NCBI GenBank assembly: GCA_019911985.1
Contig: JAIOJO010000197.1
Span: 1 to 8,191 of the forward strand
DNA length: 8,191 nt
Direction: 5' to 3'
Origin: Sulfuricellaceae bacterium
GTDB taxonomy: Bacteria > Pseudomonadota > Gammaproteobacteria > Burkholderiales > UBA9220
Position 1 is the stretch's first letter. Each line of letters opens with the position of its first letter. The notes beneath the pieces are model-generated. The model ran no database searches. It was not told the DNA's origin and saw only the letters and a list, made by a program, of their open reading frames with translations. This document shows, in pieces, positions 1 to 7,377 of the stretch. Position numbers and translations under genes: made by a program.

Positions 1-1
1 G

Positions 2-3000
2 GGCGGGGCCGGCAACACCGCAATCGGCGGCGTGATCGGCACCACCAGCGGAACCCTGACCAAGGATGGGGGCGGCACGCTGATCCTGTCCGGCGCCAAC
101 ACCTACACCGGCGCAACCTCGATCAACGAGGGGACGCTGCAACTCGGCGCGGCCAACCGCATCGCCGATACCAGCGCGATCACCGTGGCGTCCGGCGCGA
201 CCTTCAATCTGAATGGCTTTGCCGATACCGTCGGCTCGATTGCCGGCGACGGCAACATCACGCTCGGCTCGGCTACGCTGACCTCCGGCGGCGATAACAG
301 CACAACGGCCTTCTCCGGCGTCATCGGCGGCTCCGGCGGCCTGACCAAGTCCGGTTCGGGCTCGCTGACGCTGTCCGGCAGCAATACCTACACCGGGGTG
401 ACGACCCTCAGCGCGGGCACCTTGAGCGTCGGGACGATAGGCAACGGCGGCGCGGCGGGCAATCTCGGCGCGGCCACCAACGCGGCCGCCAACCTGGTGC
501 TGGGCGGCGGCACCTTGCAATACACCGGCGCGGACGCTTCGACCAACCGCAATTTCACGCTGACGGCGGGCACGACGTCCACATTCGACGTGACCGCCAA
601 CAATCTGACGATTTCGGGGGCAAGCACCAATACCACCGGTGCGCTGACCAAGGCCGGATCGGGCACCCTGACACTGGCGGGAGCCAACCTGTATACCGGC
701 CTGACCACCGTGAATGCCGGCACCCTGGCTTACGGGGCCGCCAACGCGCTGTCCTCGGGCGCGCTCACCGTCAACGGCGGCACGCTGGATATCGGCGCTT
801 ATTCGGACACGGTGGGCGCGGTCACGCTGGGCAGCGGCAGCATCAACGGGACGTCCGGTGTATTGACCGGCACCAGTTATGCGGTGCAGAGCGGGTCCAT
901 CGGCGCCATCCTGGGCGGGACCGCCGCCCTCACCAAAACCACGGCCGGCACGGTCACTTTGTCCGGCGCCAATACCTATACCGGAGTGACGACAATCAGC
1001 GCCGGCACCTTGAGCGTCGGGACAATAGGCAACGGCGGCGTGGCGGGCAATCTCGGCGCCGCCACCAGCGCGGCCGCCAACCTGGTGCTGAGCGGCGGCA
1101 GCTTGCAATACACCGGCGCGGACGCTTCGACCAACCGCAATTTCACGCTGACGGCTGGAACGACGTCCACGCTCGACGTGTCCGCCAACAATCTGACCCT
1201 TTCGGGCGCGAGCACCAACACCACCGGTGCGCTGACCAAGGCCGGATCGGGCACCCTGACGCTGGCGGGCGCCAATCTGTATACCGGCCTGACCACGGTG
1301 AGCGCGGGCAAGCTGGTTGCCGCCAACGCTGCCGCGCTCGGCTCGACCGCAGGCGGTACCACCGTGGCGAACGGCGCAAGCCTCGGAATCGCGAACGTAG
1401 CGATCGGCAACGAAGCCGTGACACTGAACGGCGCGGGCGTCGGCGGAACCGGGGCCTTAAGCGGCACCGGCACGGCTTCGCTCTCGGGGGCGGTCAGCAT
1501 TGCATCGGACAGCACGGTGGGCGGCAGCGGCAGTCTGACGCTGGGAGCGCTTAACATCGCCGACGGCGCAACGCTGACGCTGGGCACCGGCAGTGCACTA
1601 AATCTCACGACCGGCTCGGTCAACGGCACCGCTCTCGGCGCCGCTTCGAACCTGACGGTCAATACCCTCGGCAGCCTCAACCTGGGCAACACCGGCACCG
1701 ATCTCGGCGCAGTGAACATCACCGCCAGCGGCAGTACGCTCAACGACATCACCGCCACCACCATCGCCATCACCGACAGTAGCGCGGGCGGCGTCATCCT
1801 CAACAGCGGCGCGGTGCTCAGCGCCACCGCCACAAGCAACGCCGATGCCCTGCGCATCGTCACCGACAAATTCGTCAACAATTCCGGTTCCGGCGCGGGA
1901 ACGCTGATTACCGGCGCCGGTAGCCGTTGGCTGGTTTATTCGGCGAATCCCGCCTCGGATACCCGGGGTACCGGCCTGACCGCGGCCTTTAAGCAATACA
2001 ACGCTAGCTACGGCTCAACAGTCCTGGGCAGCGGTAATGGGTTCCTGTATTCCCTGGCCCCTATCGTCACCCCCTCGCTCACCGGAGCCGTGAGCAAAAC
2101 CTACGACGGAAACGACACGGCGACCCTGACAGCCGCTAATTACACCTTTACCGGCGGCGTGGATGGCGATACCGTCACGCTCAACAACCCCAGCTCCGGC
2201 ACCTATGGCAACAAGAACGCGGGTACCGGAAAAGCCGTCAGCGTCGGCGGAATAAGCGCCAGCGCCAGCAACGGAGCGACTACGGTATACGGCTACCAAG
2301 TGGCCAACGGCGGGAACGCGAGCGGCAATATAGGGGCGATCACGGCCAAGGCGCTGACCCTATCCGCGACCGTTGCCGACAAGACCTACGACGGCAACCG
2401 CGACGCCAACGTGACCGGCTACGGCCTGATCGGATTGGTCAGCGGCGAAACCCTCGGCGCCAGTTCCACCGGCGCGCTCTTCGACACCAAGAATGCAGGC
2501 ACCGGCAAGACCGTCTATATCAGCGGCATTGCCCTTGCCGACGGTACCGGCCTGGCCTCCAACTACTCGTTGAGCAGCACCGCCACGGCCACGGCCAATA
2601 TTACCCCGGCGAACCTCGCCGTCACCGGCGTGAGCGCCGCGAACAAGGTGTACGACGGCACCACCGCCGCCACCCTGGGCGGCACGGCAGCCATCGCCGT
2701 TTTCGGCAGCGACATCGTTAGCTTGGGCGGCACCGGCAGCGGCCTCTTCGCCGACAAGAACGTCGGCAACGGCAAAGCCGTCACGGTCAGCGGATACAGC
2801 ATCAGCGGCGCGGATGCAGGCAACTATGCGCTGATACAACCGGCGGGCTTGACCGCCAACATTACGGCCCGCCCGCTGGCCATCACCGCCACGGGCGTGG
2901 GCAAGGTGTACGACGGCACCACCGCCGCGACCGTCACCTTCTCCGATAACCGCATCAGCGGCGATCTGCTGAACCTAAGCGGCACGGCCTCTTATCTCGA

Positions 3001-5173
3001 TAAGAACGCCGGAACCGGCAAGACCGTGAACGTCAGCGCCATCGGCGCGACCGGCGCGGATGCCGGCAACTATTCTTTTGCCACGACCGCTTCGACCACC
3101 GCCAACATTACACCGGCGAACCTCGCCGTCACCGGCCTGAGCGCCGCGAACAAGGTGTACGACGGCAGCACCGCCGCCATCCTGGGCGGCACGGCGACGA
3201 TTGCCGTTTTCGGCAGCGACGACGTTCATTTGGGCGGCTCCGGCAGCGCGGCCTTCGCCGACAAGAACGTCGGCAACGGCAAAGCCGTCACGCTCGGCGG
3301 CTACAGCATCAGCGGCGCGGATGCCGGCAACTATTCGCTGATACAACCGGCGGGCTTGACCGCCGCCATTACGGCCCGCCCGCTGGCCATCACCGCCACG
3401 GGCGTGGGCAAAGTGTACGACGGCAGCACCGCGGCGACCGTTTCCTATGCCGACAACCGCATAGCGGGCGACCTGCTGACCCTGGCCGGCACGGCCTCTT
3501 ATCTCGACAAGAACGCCGGCACCGGCAAGACCGTGAACGTCAGCGCCATCGGCGCGACCGGCTCGGATGCCGGCAACTATTCCTTCGCCACGACCGCTTC
3601 GACCACCGCCGACATCACGCCCCGCCCGCTGGCCATCGCCGCTACGGGTGTGGGCAAAGTGTACGACGGCAGCACCGCGGCGACCGTCACCTATGCCGAC
3701 AATCGCATAGCGGGCGACCTGCTGACCCTGGCCGGCACGGCCTCTTATCTCGACAAGAACGCCGGCACCGGCAAGACCGTGAATGTCAGCGCCATCGGCG
3801 CGACCGGCACGGATGCCGGCAACTATTCTTTCGCCACGACCGCCTCGACCACCGCCGACATTAGCCCGGCGAACCTCGCCGTCACCGGTGTGACTGCAGC
3901 GAACAAGGTATATGACGGCACCACCGCCGCCACACTAAGCGGCATGGCGGCGATTACCGTTTTCGGCAGCGATGACGTTCACTTGAGCGGCACCGGCAGC
4001 GCGGCCTTCGCCGACAAGAACGTCGGCAACGGCAAAACCGTCACGGTCGGCAGCTACAGCATTAGCGGCGCGGATGCCGGCAACTATTCGCTGATACAAC
4101 CGTCCGGTTTGACCGCCAACATTAGCCCGGCGAACCTCGCCATCACCGGCGTGAGCGCCGCGAACAAGGTGTACGACGGCACCACCGCCGCCATCCTGGA
4201 CGGCACAGCGGCGATTACCGTTTTCGGCAGCGATGACGTTCACTTGAGCGGCACCGGCAGCGCGGCCTTCGCCGACAAGAACGTCGGCAACGGCAAAACC
4301 GTTACGCTCGGCGGCTACAGCATTAGCGGCGCGGATGCAGGCAACTATGCGCTGATACAACCGGCGGGCTTGACCGCCAACATTACAGCCCGCCCGCTGG
4401 CCATCACCGCCACGGGCGTGGGCAAAGTATATGACGGCACCACCGCGGCGACCGTCACCGACGCCGACAATCGCATAGCGGGCGACCTGCTGACCCTGGC
4501 CGGCACGGCCTCTTATCTCGACAAGAACGCCGGCACCGGCAAGATCGTGAACGTCAGCGCCATCGGCGCGACCGGCGCGGATGCCGGAAACTATTCCTTC
4601 GCCACAACCGCCACCGCCAGCGCCGACATAACGCCCCGCCCGCTGACGATTGCCGCGAACGGCGCGACTAAAATTTACGACGGCATTGCCTATTTCGGCG
4701 GGAACGGAGTGACTTACACCGGCTTCGCCAACAACGAAACCCCCGCCGATCTGGGCGGCACACTCACGTATGGCGGCAACTCGCAGGGCGCGATCTATGC
4801 AGGCAACTATCTGATCATTCCCAGCGGACTGGCTTCCGGCAACTACACCATCGCCTATGTAGACGGCGTGCTGAGGATAAACCCACTGCCCATCACGCCA
4901 GCAACGGCAGGAATACAGCCCGATGTTGCCGAAGCCGTCGTTACGTTGCCCGGCGGGGTCAAGCTGCTCCCCGTCCTCCAAGCGGCCATGACGGTAGCGG
5001 CAGCGCCCATTAATCGCGCCCTCGCTCCATCGGGTATACTAGGCGCAGCCAAACCCCTGACGGCAGGCGTCAGCGTCCAGAATCACGATACGGTGGAGCA
5101 AGTAGGCGGCCTTACCCTGATAAACGGCGGCGTAAAATTACCCGACAACACAAATAAATCGGATGAGGAATAA
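2..5173 (+). CDS. Giant secreted TpsA-type repeat protein (filamentous-haemagglutinin-like adhesin), 5' partial
   Basis: The frame is open to the left edge, so the true start, signal peptide and expected N-terminal TPS domain lie upstream; GTG 32 is not the start. The visible 1723 residues hold five PATR-type motifs (about residues 19-441), a Gly/Thr/Asn/Ser-rich stretch, a WLVYS motif (W643) leading to GFLYSLAP (to about 688), ten YDG repeats (691-1544), an MBG-like domain (1545-1631) and a soluble tail ending in NKSDEE. I see no cysteine and only one tryptophan. Such composition and repeats are typical of long beta-helical or Ig-like exoproteins on the cell surface. No C-terminal autotransporter barrel is present, and a TpsB gene overlaps the 3' end, so secretion by the two-partner route (type Vb) is inferred. 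The ligand cannot be told from the sequence; adhesion or biofilm roles are known for the family and are inferred here. Confidence 0.9.
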   Translation, partial: GGAGNTAIGGVIGTTSGTLTKDGGGTLILSGANTYTGATSINEGTLQLGAANRIADTSAITVASGATFNLNGFADTVGSIAGDGNITLGSATLTSGGDNSTTAFSGVIGGSGGLTKSGSGSLTLSGSNTYTGVTTLSAGTLSVGTIGNGGAAGNLGAATNAAANLVLGGGTLQYTGADASTNRNFTLTAGTTSTFDVTANNLTISGASTNTTGALTKAGSGTLTLAGANLYTGLTTVNAGTLAYGAANALSSGALTVNGGTLDIGAYSDTVGAVTLGSGSINGTSGVLTGTSYAVQSGSIGAILGGTAALTKTTAGTVTLSGANTYTGVTTISAGTLSVGTIGNGGVAGNLGAATSAAANLVLSGGSLQYTGADASTNRNFTLTAGTTSTLDVSANNLTLSGASTNTTGALTKAGSGTLTLAGANLYTGLTTVSAGKLVAANAAALGSTAGGTTVANGASLGIANVAIGNEAVTLNGAGVGGTGALSGTGTASLSGAVSIASDSTVGGSGSLTLGALNIADGATLTLGTGSALNLTTGSVNGTALGAASNLTVNTLGSLNLGNTGTDLGAVNITASGSTLNDITATTIAITDSSAGGVILNSGAVLSATATSNADALRIVTDKFVNNSGSGAGTLITGAGSRWLVYSANPASDTRGTGLTAAFKQYNASYGSTVLGSGNGFLYSLAPIVTPSLTGAVSKTYDGNDTATLTAANYTFTGGVDGDTVTLNNPSSGTYGNKNAGTGKAVSVGGISASASNGATTVYGYQVANGGNASGNIGAITAKALTLSATVADKTYDGNRDANVTGYGLIGLVSGETLGASSTGALFDTKNAGTGKTVYISGIALADGTGLASNYSLSSTATATANITPANLAVTGVSAANKVYDGTTAATLGGTAAIAVFGSDIVSLGGTGSGLFADKNVGNGKAVTVSGYSISGADAGNYALIQPAGLTANITARPLAITATGVGKVYDGTTAATVTFSDNRISGDLLNLSGTASYLDKNAGTGKTVNVSAIGATGADAGNYSFATTASTTANITPANLAVTGLSAANKVYDGSTAAILGGTATIAVFGSDDVHLGGSGSAAFADKNVGNGKAVTLGGYSISGADAGNYSLIQPAGLTAAITARPLAITATGVGKVYDGSTAATVSYADNRIAGDLLTLAGTASYLDKNAGTGKTVNVSAIGATGSDAGNYSFATTASTTADITPRPLAIAATGVGKVYDGSTAATVTYADNRIAGDLLTLAGTASYLDKNAGTGKTVNVSAIGATGTDAGNYSFATTASTTADISPANLAVTGVTAANKVYDGTTAATLSGMAAITVFGSDDVHLSGTGSAAFADKNVGNGKTVTVGSYSISGADAGNYSLIQPSGLTANISPANLAITGVSAANKVYDGTTAAILDGTAAITVFGSDDVHLSGTGSAAFADKNVGNGKTVTLGGYSISGADAGNYALIQPAGLTANITARPLAITATGVGKVYDGTTAATVTDADNRIAGDLLTLAGTASYLDKNAGTGKIVNVSAIGATGADAGNYSFATTATASADITPRPLTIAANGATKIYDGIAYFGGNGVTYTGFANNETPADLGGTLTYGGNSQGAIYAGNYLIIPSGLASGNYTIAYVDGVLRINPLPITPATAGIQPDVAEAVVTLPGGVKLLPVLQAAMTVAAAPINRALAPSGILGAAKPLTAGVSVQNHDTVEQVGGLTLINGGVKLPDNTNKSDEE
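341..720 (+). repeat. 380-bp internal duplication in tpsA, copy 1
   Basis: This block matches 929-1308 at a constant offset of 588 bp (196 codons) with no insertion or deletion. It spans PATR motifs 2 and 3 and the segment between them, including LQYTGADASTNRNFTLTAGT in both copies. Most differences are single-base substitutions. The first 60 or so bases are more diverged than the centre, which suggests either an older duplication or partial gene conversion. Confidence 0.9.
929..1308 (+). repeat. 380-bp internal duplication in tpsA, copy 2
   Basis: Second copy of the block at 341-720. It covers PATR motifs 4 and 5 and their spacer. Beyond 1308 the similarity stops: copy 1 continues as GTLAYGAANALSSG, copy 2 as GKLVAANAAALGS. 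Confidence 0.9.
1325..2071 (+). other. Non-repetitive beta-rich linker of tpsA ending in the WLVYS...GFLYSLAP segment
   Basis: Part of the tpsA reading frame, about residues 442-690. The first two thirds are low-complexity, with short alternating hydrophobic/Gly-Thr-Asn stretches consistent with further beta-helix rungs but without a clear repeat. The last part differs in character: SRWLVYSANPASDTRG, FKQYNASYG and GNGFLYSLAP. I recall this kind of segment just before YDG/MBG repeats in other large haemagglutinin-family proteins, where it appears to end the beta-helix. That recollection is not checked here. It contains the only tryptophan seen in the visible protein. Confidence 0.6.
2072..2605 (+). 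repeat. YDG repeats 1 and 2 of tpsA (divergent copies)
   Basis: Repeat 1 (2072-2344) has KTYDGNDTATL, NKNAGTGKAVSVGG and YGYQVANGG. Repeat 2 (2345-2605) has DKTYDGNRDANV, DTKNAGTGKTVYISG and ASNYSLSSTATATANITP. Both show the YDG-domain order: K-x-YDG near the start, a central D/N-K-N-A-G-T-G-K motif, and an NY...ANI end. They are clearly more diverged from each other and from the eight copies downstream than those eight are among themselves, as is common for edge units of a tandem array. Confidence 0.85.
2606..4633 (+). repeat. Array of eight YDG repeats in two length classes, A B A B B A A B
   Basis: Class A units are exactly 261 bp (87 codons): 2606-2866, 3113-3373, 3866-4126 and 4127-4387. 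Class B units are exactly 246 bp (82 codons): 2867-3112, 3374-3619, 3620-3865 and 4388-4633. A units read NLAVTGVSAANKVYDG at the start, then FADKNVGNGK and DAGNYSLIQPAGLTANI. B units read PLAITATGVGKVYDG, then YLDKNAGTGKTVNVSAIGAT and DAGNYSFATTAST. Unit boundaries were set at the PAN or ARP/PRP triplet after the I-T/S end. No unit has an indel. YDG domains are small Ig-like beta-sandwiches that form stalks in secreted bacterial proteins; a stalk role here is inferred. Confidence 0.92.
4634..4894 (+). other. MBG-like domain of tpsA closing the repeat array
   Basis: Residues about 1545-1631 of the visible protein. It keeps the K-x-YDG core (TKIYDGIAYFGG) but then diverges: VTYTGFANNETPADLGG, LTYGG, YAGNYLIIPSGLASGNY and a final VDGVLRINPLPI. 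The pattern of KxYDG, GF..NE, GNY.I.PSG..SGNY and Y.DG.L.I matches the MBG family of Ig-like domains that often follow YDG repeats in haemagglutinin-like proteins. Confidence 0.8.
4895..5170 (+). other. C-terminal soluble tail of TpsA
   Basis: About 92 residues after the MBG-like domain, starting TPATAGIQPDVAEAVVTLPG and ending GGVKLPDNTNKSDEE. It has no transmembrane helix, no beta-barrel signature, no LPXTG-like or cysteine motif and no resemblance to the repeats. The part around AAMTVAAAPINRALAPSGI is Ala-rich. Function is unknown. In some TPS systems the C-terminus stays in the periplasm until late in secretion, but nothing here shows that directly. Confidence 0.6.
5163..5173 (+). promoter_or_regulatory. 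11-bp tpsA/tpsB overlap, probable translational coupling
   Basis: The tpsB ATG at 5163 lies 8 nt before the tpsA stop TAA (5171-5173), in another frame. The upstream sequence around ACACAAATAAATCGG has no purine-rich ribosome site. Together these favour re-initiation by ribosomes finishing tpsA. This is an inference from geometry; it would not hold if the GTG at 5214 is the true start. Confidence 0.5.
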
Positions 5174-6890
5174 TCCGATTCCGGCAAAAGCAGCGAATAA
5201 AATAGACCTCTTCGTGAACACCCGACATACCCAAGCCCGCACACTATCCGCCCTGCTATTGGCCTGGCTGTCCAGCCTCTCCGCCCATGCCGCCCCGGCG
5301 GCGCCCGATGCGGGCCAGACGATACGCGAACTGCAAAAGCAACCCGAGCTAAGCGCGCCGAAGCCCATGGCGCCCTTGCGGATCGAAGAAAACGTGACGC
5401 GCAAGGAACCGGCCCACGACGATGTGCGCATCGCGGTAAGCGCCATTCATGTTTCCGGCAGCCGCGCGTTTGCCGCAGCCAAGCTGGAAGCCCTGATCGC
5501 CAGCCTGGCCGGCGGCGAACACACCCTCGCCGAACTCTATCAAGGGGCGGCCCGCATCACCGCCTATTACCGTACGCATGGCTATGTGTTAGCGCGCGCC
5601 TATCTGCCCGCGCAAGACATCCGCAACGGCGTGGTGGAAATAGCCGTCGTGGAAGGGCGCCTCGGCGAGAGGCGCGTCGACAATCGATCGCGCCTCTCCG
5701 ACGACCGTGCAAACGGCTATTTGAGCGGTGTCAAGCGCGGCGATGCGCTGCAGGCCGCAACGGTGGAGCGCGCGCTGTTGTTGCTGAACGATACGCCGGG
5801 CGTGGGTGGCGCCCGCGCCACGCTGCAACCCGGCGCCAGCGTGGGAACGTCCGACCTCATTGTCGAGATCGCTCCCTCCGCGCCTTATGCCGCCAGGGTC
5901 GAACTGGACAACTTCGGCAACCGCTATACCGGCGAATACCGCTTGGGCGCCGCGCTGGCGCTGAACAGCCCATTCAAAATGGGCGATCAGCTCACCCTGC
6001 GCGCCCTCGCCAGCGAACAGGATCTGCGCTATGCACGCATCGCCTATCAGGTTCCGGTGGGCCGCAGCGGCTTGCGGCTAGGCGCGGCTTATTTCGATAC
6101 CCGCTATCGCCTGGGCAAGGAATTCGCGCCACTGCAAGCCTATGGCACGGCCACCAGCGGCAGCCTGTTTGCGGTGTACCCCTTCGTCCGCAGCCAAACC
6201 GCCAATCTCTCCGGCACCTTGACCTTGGAAGACAAGCAGCTCGACGACCTTACCGATGCGCCCGTGACGGCAAGCGACAAACATATCCGGCTCGCCAGCT
6301 TCGGCTTGGCCGGCAACTATCAAGACGCGCTGGGCGGCGCCGGCATCACCTCGTTCGATCTTTCGCTGGTAGCGGGCCGCTTGAGCATGGACGCCGGATC
6401 GCTGGCGGTGGACCAATTGACGGTCCGCAGCGACGGGAACTACACGCGCGTGGCCTATAACATCAACCGCCTGCAACGCCTGACCGACCTGAATAGCCTA
6501 TCGCTTTCGCTCTCCGGCCAGCAGAACCTCAACTCCTCCGAGAAATTCTCCTTGGGCGGCGCCAACGGCGTACGTGCCTATCCGCAAGGCGAAGGCAACG
6601 GCGACCAGGGCTGGCTGGCGAATCTGGAACTGCGCCACGACTTTCTGCCCAATCTCCAGGGCATCGCGTTCTACGATGCGGGATCGGTGAAGATCAACCG
6701 CGATCCGCTCGTCGCCGGTGAAAACACCCGTAGCATCTCCGGCGCGGGCGTGGGGACGAACGCCCATTTCTTCGGCCTGCAAATCAACGCCTATGTGGCC
6801 TGGCGCACGGATGGCGGCCAGCCCGCGTCGGAGCCGCCGTCCTTGGACCGCAACCCGAGGCTGTGGGTGCAAGCGAGCAGGCAGTTCTAA
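5163..6890 (+). CDS. TpsB outer-membrane transporter (ShlB/FhaC/HecB family), partner of the upstream TpsA
   Basis: 575 codons. Residues 24-43 form a signal peptide with hydrophobic core LSALLLAWLSSLSA and likely cleavage at AHA|AP. GQTIRELQKQP (51-61) resembles the plug-helix/linker region of the family. A first POTRA domain spans about 90-166, with the typical GYVLARAYLPAQDIRNGVVE and VVEG. A second spans about 167-238. The barrel follows from about 240 (ARVELDNFGNRYTGEYR), with the conserved loop-6 motif VRAYPQGE (470-477), the FYDAGSV motif (503-509) and a terminal phenylalanine (ASRQF), the Omp85 signature. The family threads an unfolded TpsA through its barrel from periplasm to cell surface. 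The ATG at 5163 overlaps tpsA by 11 bp, and no convincing Shine-Dalgarno precedes it. GTG 5214 (codon 18) would give a more ordinary signal peptide and is a real alternative start. Size is normal for the family. Confidence 0.95.
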   Translation: MRNNPIPAKAANKIDLFVNTRHTQARTLSALLLAWLSSLSAHAAPAAPDAGQTIRELQKQPELSAPKPMAPLRIEENVTRKEPAHDDVRIAVSAIHVSGSRAFAAAKLEALIASLAGGEHTLAELYQGAARITAYYRTHGYVLARAYLPAQDIRNGVVEIAVVEGRLGERRVDNRSRLSDDRANGYLSGVKRGDALQAATVERALLLLNDTPGVGGARATLQPGASVGTSDLIVEIAPSAPYAARVELDNFGNRYTGEYRLGAALALNSPFKMGDQLTLRALASEQDLRYARIAYQVPVGRSGLRLGAAYFDTRYRLGKEFAPLQAYGTATSGSLFAVYPFVRSQTANLSGTLTLEDKQLDDLTDAPVTASDKHIRLASFGLAGNYQDALGGAGITSFDLSLVAGRLSMDAGSLAVDQLTVRSDGNYTRVAYNINRLQRLTDLNSLSLSLSGQQNLNSSEKFSLGGANGVRAYPQGEGNGDQGWLANLELRHDFLPNLQGIAFYDAGSVKINRDPLVAGENTRSISGAGVGTNAHFFGLQINAYVAWRTDGGQPASEPPSLDRNPRLWVQASRQF

Positions 6891-6954
6891 ACGGTGAGTT
6901 GCGATGGCCCGTTGAATCCAACCTTGACTCTCGGCCAACTTTGCCCGCTACGTC
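6891..6954. other. Convergent intergenic gap between tpsB and the toxin gene
   Basis: 64 bp between two gene ends facing each other. AACGG (6890-6894) and CCGTT (6909-6913) could pair as a 5-bp stem, but the 14-nt loop and lack of a following T-run make an intrinsic terminator unconvincing. I see no other signal. Confidence 0.5.
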
Positions 6955-7377
6955 TTAAAGTATGTATTTTTGCATGGGTACGGGCACCTCTATCCCCGCA
7001 TCGCCAGACACGAAAACATCGGAGCCGGCAAGTATCGCCGTTGCCCGGTGAAGCGAATCGGGCGTGCGTAGCTTCGGCGTGTTCGCCCGCAATTTCGCCG
7101 CCAAAAACAGTTCCTGCCGCCCTAGTGGAATCGGTTCGATAAGGACATCCAGAAGCCGCTCATAAGCCGCGGCCAACTCCTCATTGCCGATCCGGAACGG
7201 TACCACCAGCACTTCGGTATAGGTCAGTTCGCTCGTGACCAGCCGCGCGCCTGCCTGCTCGATCTCGACAAAAAGCCCCTCTATTCTGGCCTTGAAATCC
7301 GGGTTGCCCTCGGTCAGATAAATGATGGCATTGGTATCGAGATAAACGGTTGCCCCCGGCCTGATTATCGATCCCAT
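6955..7377 (-). CDS. PIN-domain toxin ribonuclease, VapC-like
   Basis: 140 codons, a usual VapC length. The fold's acidic residues are in place: D14 in VYLDTNAIIY, E55 in TSELTYTEVL (E50 nearby), D107 in RTPDSLHRATAI and D126 in VSGDAGI. PIN toxins use this cluster to bind Mg2+ or Mn2+ and cut RNA (tRNA or rRNA in characterised members). The ATG at 7377 overlaps the upstream antitoxin frame by 13 bp, the standard antitoxin-first arrangement, and suggests coupled translation. The frame is intact and ends MQKYIL. It converges on tpsB with a 64-bp gap in which I see no clear intrinsic terminator. The RNA target cannot be predicted. Confidence 0.9.
   Translation of the reverse strand: MGSIIRPGATVYLDTNAIIYLTEGNPDFKARIEGLFVEIEQAGARLVTSELTYTEVLVVPFRIGNEELAAAYERLLDVLIEPIPLGRQELFLAAKLRANTPKLRTPDSLHRATAILAGSDVFVSGDAGIEVPVPMQKYIL

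Larger units (their letters stand above)
56..1324 (+). repeat. Five PATR-type (autotransporter-associated beta-strand) motifs in tpsA
   Basis: Five copies of a motif of about 31 codons begin at 56, 341, 644, 929 and 1232. Each reads roughly LTKxGxGTLTLSGANxYTG followed by xTTxxAGTLxxG. This is the consensus of the autotransporter-associated beta-strand repeat, which forms rungs of a right-handed beta-helix in secreted passenger domains. The stretches between copies are also rich in Gly, Thr, Ser and Asn and probably extend the same helix. Copies 3 and 5 are nearly identical (LTKAGSGTLTLAGANLYTG in both), and copies 2 and 4 share YTGVTT and AGTLSVGTIGNGG. Confidence 0.85.

Noticed and set aside
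32..34. GTG at 32 as the start of the large protein
   Set aside because: The same frame stays open to position 2 and the upstream residues continue the same Gly/Ala/Thr-rich pattern, so the gene is cut by the window edge.
976..1881. Antisense open frame of 301 codons, rich in Val, Pro, Leu and Ala
   Set aside because: Composition is that of a reversed Gly/Thr/Ser/Asn-coding strand, with no domain and no ribosome site. It is a shadow of tpsA.
2072..4633. CRISPR-like or satellite-type noncoding repeat array
   Set aside because: Units are 246-261 bp, directly adjacent without unique spacers, and all keep one open reading frame encoding YDG domains.
3935..4981. Long antisense open frame (348 codons) opposite the YDG array, itself repetitive
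   Set aside because: Its repeats only mirror the sense repeats. GC-rich DNA with strong codon bias leaves few stops on the opposite strand. The sense frame has recognisable domains and the antisense product none.
6890..6913. AACGG/CCGTT stem as a terminator of tpsB
   Set aside because: Five pairs with a 14-nt loop and no T-run; not sufficient for an intrinsic terminator.
6894..7142. Small plus-strand open frame after tpsB
   Set aside because: It overlaps the PIN gene on the other strand, has no recognisable content and no ribosome site.
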